NCBI RefSeq assembly: GCF_036416795.1 | Contig: NZ_CP143867.1 | Span: 2,534,001 to 2,598,000, forward strand | DNA: 64,000 bases | Source of the DNA: Bacteroides sp. MSB163 | GTDB taxonomy: Bacteria > Bacteroidota > Bacteroidia > Bacteroidales > Bacteroidaceae | Direction of reading: 5' to 3' | Shown here: positions 62,620 through 64,000 of the stretch, one piece after another | Numbering within the stretch: position 1 is the first letter of the stretch | Layout of the letters: every line of letters starts with the position of its first letter | Translations under genes and position numbers: made by a program | The notes under the pieces: generated by a model | What the model was told of the DNA's origin: nothing | Databases searched by the model: none | Seen by the model: only the letters and a program-made list of their open reading frames with translations

Positions 62620-62880
62620 TCATTTACTCTCTTTATCATTCCTATTTCCTTTTCTCTTTCCCTTTTCTTTCCTCTTCCATTCCTTTTCTGCCATCGGATT
62701 AACCAATGCTGCCATTTGCAAGTTTACCACTGCCAGTTGTTCATCAGAAAACGACCTCAAATAAGTATGCGTAATTTCTTCTGAAGCATGACTTAATCCT
62801 GCACTAATTTTGGCTACCGGTATATCTTCATTATATGCTAGAGTTGCCCACGTATGCCGTGCGACATAAGTAATATTTAG
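62620..62880 (-). pseudogene. Catalytic C-terminal remnant of a tyrosine recombinase
   Basis: On the minus strand the frame reads ITYVARHTWATLAYNEDIPV, then ISAGLSHASEEITHTYLRSF. This gives the catalytic Arg (ARHT), the His (LSHAS) and the nucleophile Tyr (HTYLRSF) of a tyrosine recombinase, with a normal stop codon at 62620. Upstream of about 62880 the likeness ends abruptly and no N-terminal or core-binding domain follows, although the frame stays open to 63033. It is the right type, place and orientation to have been the invertase of the fimbrial switch. Confidence 0.75.
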
Positions 62881-63154
62881 AAATGCAATAAAAAACAGAA
62901 TGGTGCGAATTAAACGTAAATCGTTTATAATTAAGCATTTTACAAGAATTGCATGATAGTCAGACCTGCAAAATAAAACAAAATATTGCAGCGTTTCAGT
63001 TACCAGACTGTTAGCCGCCTGTTTCGGAAACAACGGCAGGTAACCGGATTTTTACCGGTAGAGGCAGAACGGATTTTTATTCACTGTTTATCAATGTTTT
63101 GCATACCAAAGAACGCTTTTGAAAGGAGTATTTTTACAACCTAAAAAAGAGCGT

Positions 63155-64000
63155 ATGAAAGTGGAAAAATTCAAGGTATTGCTCTACCTGAAAAAGAGCG
63201 AGCCGGGCAAGACCGGCAAGGCCCCGATCATGGGACGGATCACCCTCAACCGCACGATGGCGCAGTTCAGCTGCAAGCTCTCCTGCACCCCCGGGCTGTG
63301 GAACGCGCGTGAGAGCCGGCTGAACGGCAAGAGCTGGGAAGCGGTGGAGACCAATGAAAAAATAGAAAGACTGCTGCTTGCCATACACTCGGCCTTCAAT
63401 TCCCTCATGGAAAGAAAAAGGGATTTCGATGCCGCTGCGGTCAGGGACATGTTCCAGGGCAATGCGGGCATGCAGATGACCCTGCTCAAACTTCTCGACC
63501 GGCATAACGGGGAAATGAAGGCCCGTGTTGGTGTGGACCGTGCGCCCACCACACTCTCGACCTACCTCTTCACCTACCGCACGCTTTCCGAATTCATCAA
63601 GGCGAAATTCAAGGTTCCGGACCTTGCCTTCGGGCAGCTCAACGAGCAGTTCATCCGCGACTACCAGGATTTCATCCTTCTGGAAAAGGGATATGCCGTG
63701 GACACGCTTCGCGGCTACCTGGCCATCCTGAAAAAGATCTGCCGCATCGCCTACAAGGAGGGCCACTCGGAGAAATACCATTTCTGCCACTTCAAGCTGC
63801 CCAAGCAGAAGGAAAGTACGCCGAGGGCATTGAGCCGTGAGAATTTCGAGAAACTGCGTGATCTGGAGATACCGGAAAAACGCAGGTCACATATTATCAC
63901 CAAAGACCTCTTCCTCTTCGCCTGTTACACCGGCACCGCCTACGCGGATGCGGTAAGCATCACCCGGGAGAACCTTTTCACTGACGACGGGGGCAGCCTC
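63155..64000 (+). CDS. Tyrosine-type integrase of a mobile element (cut by the window edge)
   Basis: Open frame of 282 codons to the right edge with no stop. The N-terminal arm DNA-binding domain (about 1-95: VLLYLKKSEPGKTGKAPIMG, FSCKLSCTPGLWNARE) is followed by a SAM-like core-binding domain (110-215). The start of the catalytic domain is at LFLFACYTGTAYADAV, where the usual first Arg is replaced, as described for IntDOT-type enzymes. The DNA is clearly richer in G and C than the Bacteroides genes to the left, so this is probably the left end of an acquired conjugative or mobilisable element. Confidence 0.85.
   Translation, partial: MKVEKFKVLLYLKKSEPGKTGKAPIMGRITLNRTMAQFSCKLSCTPGLWNARESRLNGKSWEAVETNEKIERLLLAIHSAFNSLMERKRDFDAAAVRDMFQGNAGMQMTLLKLLDRHNGEMKARVGVDRAPTTLSTYLFTYRTLSEFIKAKFKVPDLAFGQLNEQFIRDYQDFILLEKGYAVDTLRGYLAILKKICRIAYKEGHSEKYHFCHFKLPKQKESTPRALSRENFEKLRDLEIPEKRRSHIITKDLFLFACYTGTAYADAVSITRENLFTDDGGSL

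Overview
The window is chromosomal DNA of a gut Bacteroides (phylum Bacteroidota; species not determinable from what I can see). The evidence is SusC/SusD outer-membrane glycan uptake genes, a dense set of secreted glycoside hydrolases, Mfa/Fim-type fimbrial genes, an RteC homologue, and Bacteroides-type promoters (-7 box TAnnTTTG, sometimes with TTTG about 19-20 bases upstream).

Positions 1-27300 form a polysaccharide utilisation locus (PUL). It begins with the end of a winged-helix/BTAD-like regulator and a broken, apparently chimeric glycoside hydrolase. SusC, SusD and a DUF3823 lipoprotein follow. A second unit encodes GH2, GH3-PA14 and a double beta-helix enzyme. A third encodes a GH71/99-like enzyme, a sialate O-acetylesterase-type esterase, a gene remnant, GH92 and a second GH3. 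The first and third units share a promoter-proximal element with identical internal spacing, which points to co-regulation.

Positions 27300-47050 are mixed housekeeping and defence genes: a Vat/CatB-type acetyltransferase with a structured leader, DUF1062, an orphan RteC, an LA_2272 repeat protein, a DMT transporter, a LytTR two-component system divergent from a three-gene RND efflux pump, a broken DJ-1/PfpI gene, an HU-like protein, a methyltransferase with RsgA, a 7-alpha-hydroxysteroid dehydrogenase, a MATE exporter and an unknown protein. Three promoters here (RND pump, LA_2272 gene, DMT transporter) carry a paired TTCGTC-type half-site exactly 34 bases from the -7 box. These are good candidate targets of the neighbouring LytTR regulator.

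Positions 47230-61000 hold a fimbrial operon read leftward: Rrf2-like regulator, DUF3575, FimB/Mfa2-like anchor, OmpA/DUF3868 protein, a very large fimbrillin-like protein, a Bvu_2165-type protein and two further fimbrillin-like lipoproteins. A nucleotidyltransferase/HEPN cassette with its own promoter and terminator lies inside it between direct repeats, and its HEPN gene is frameshifted. Directly upstream of the operon is a 458-bp segment bounded by perfect 29-bp inverted repeats, each itself a quasi-palindrome shaped like a recombinase site. This is probably a phase-variation promoter switch. To its right lie an IS3-family element, the catalytic C-terminal remnant of a tyrosine recombinase, and the start of a GC-rich mobile element with an intact integrase reading off the window edge.

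Three intergenic regions (19271, 40615, 51575) carry degenerate tandem arrays with constant unit lengths of 22, 21 and 23 bp. They are not explained by any gene and are a notable unassigned feature.
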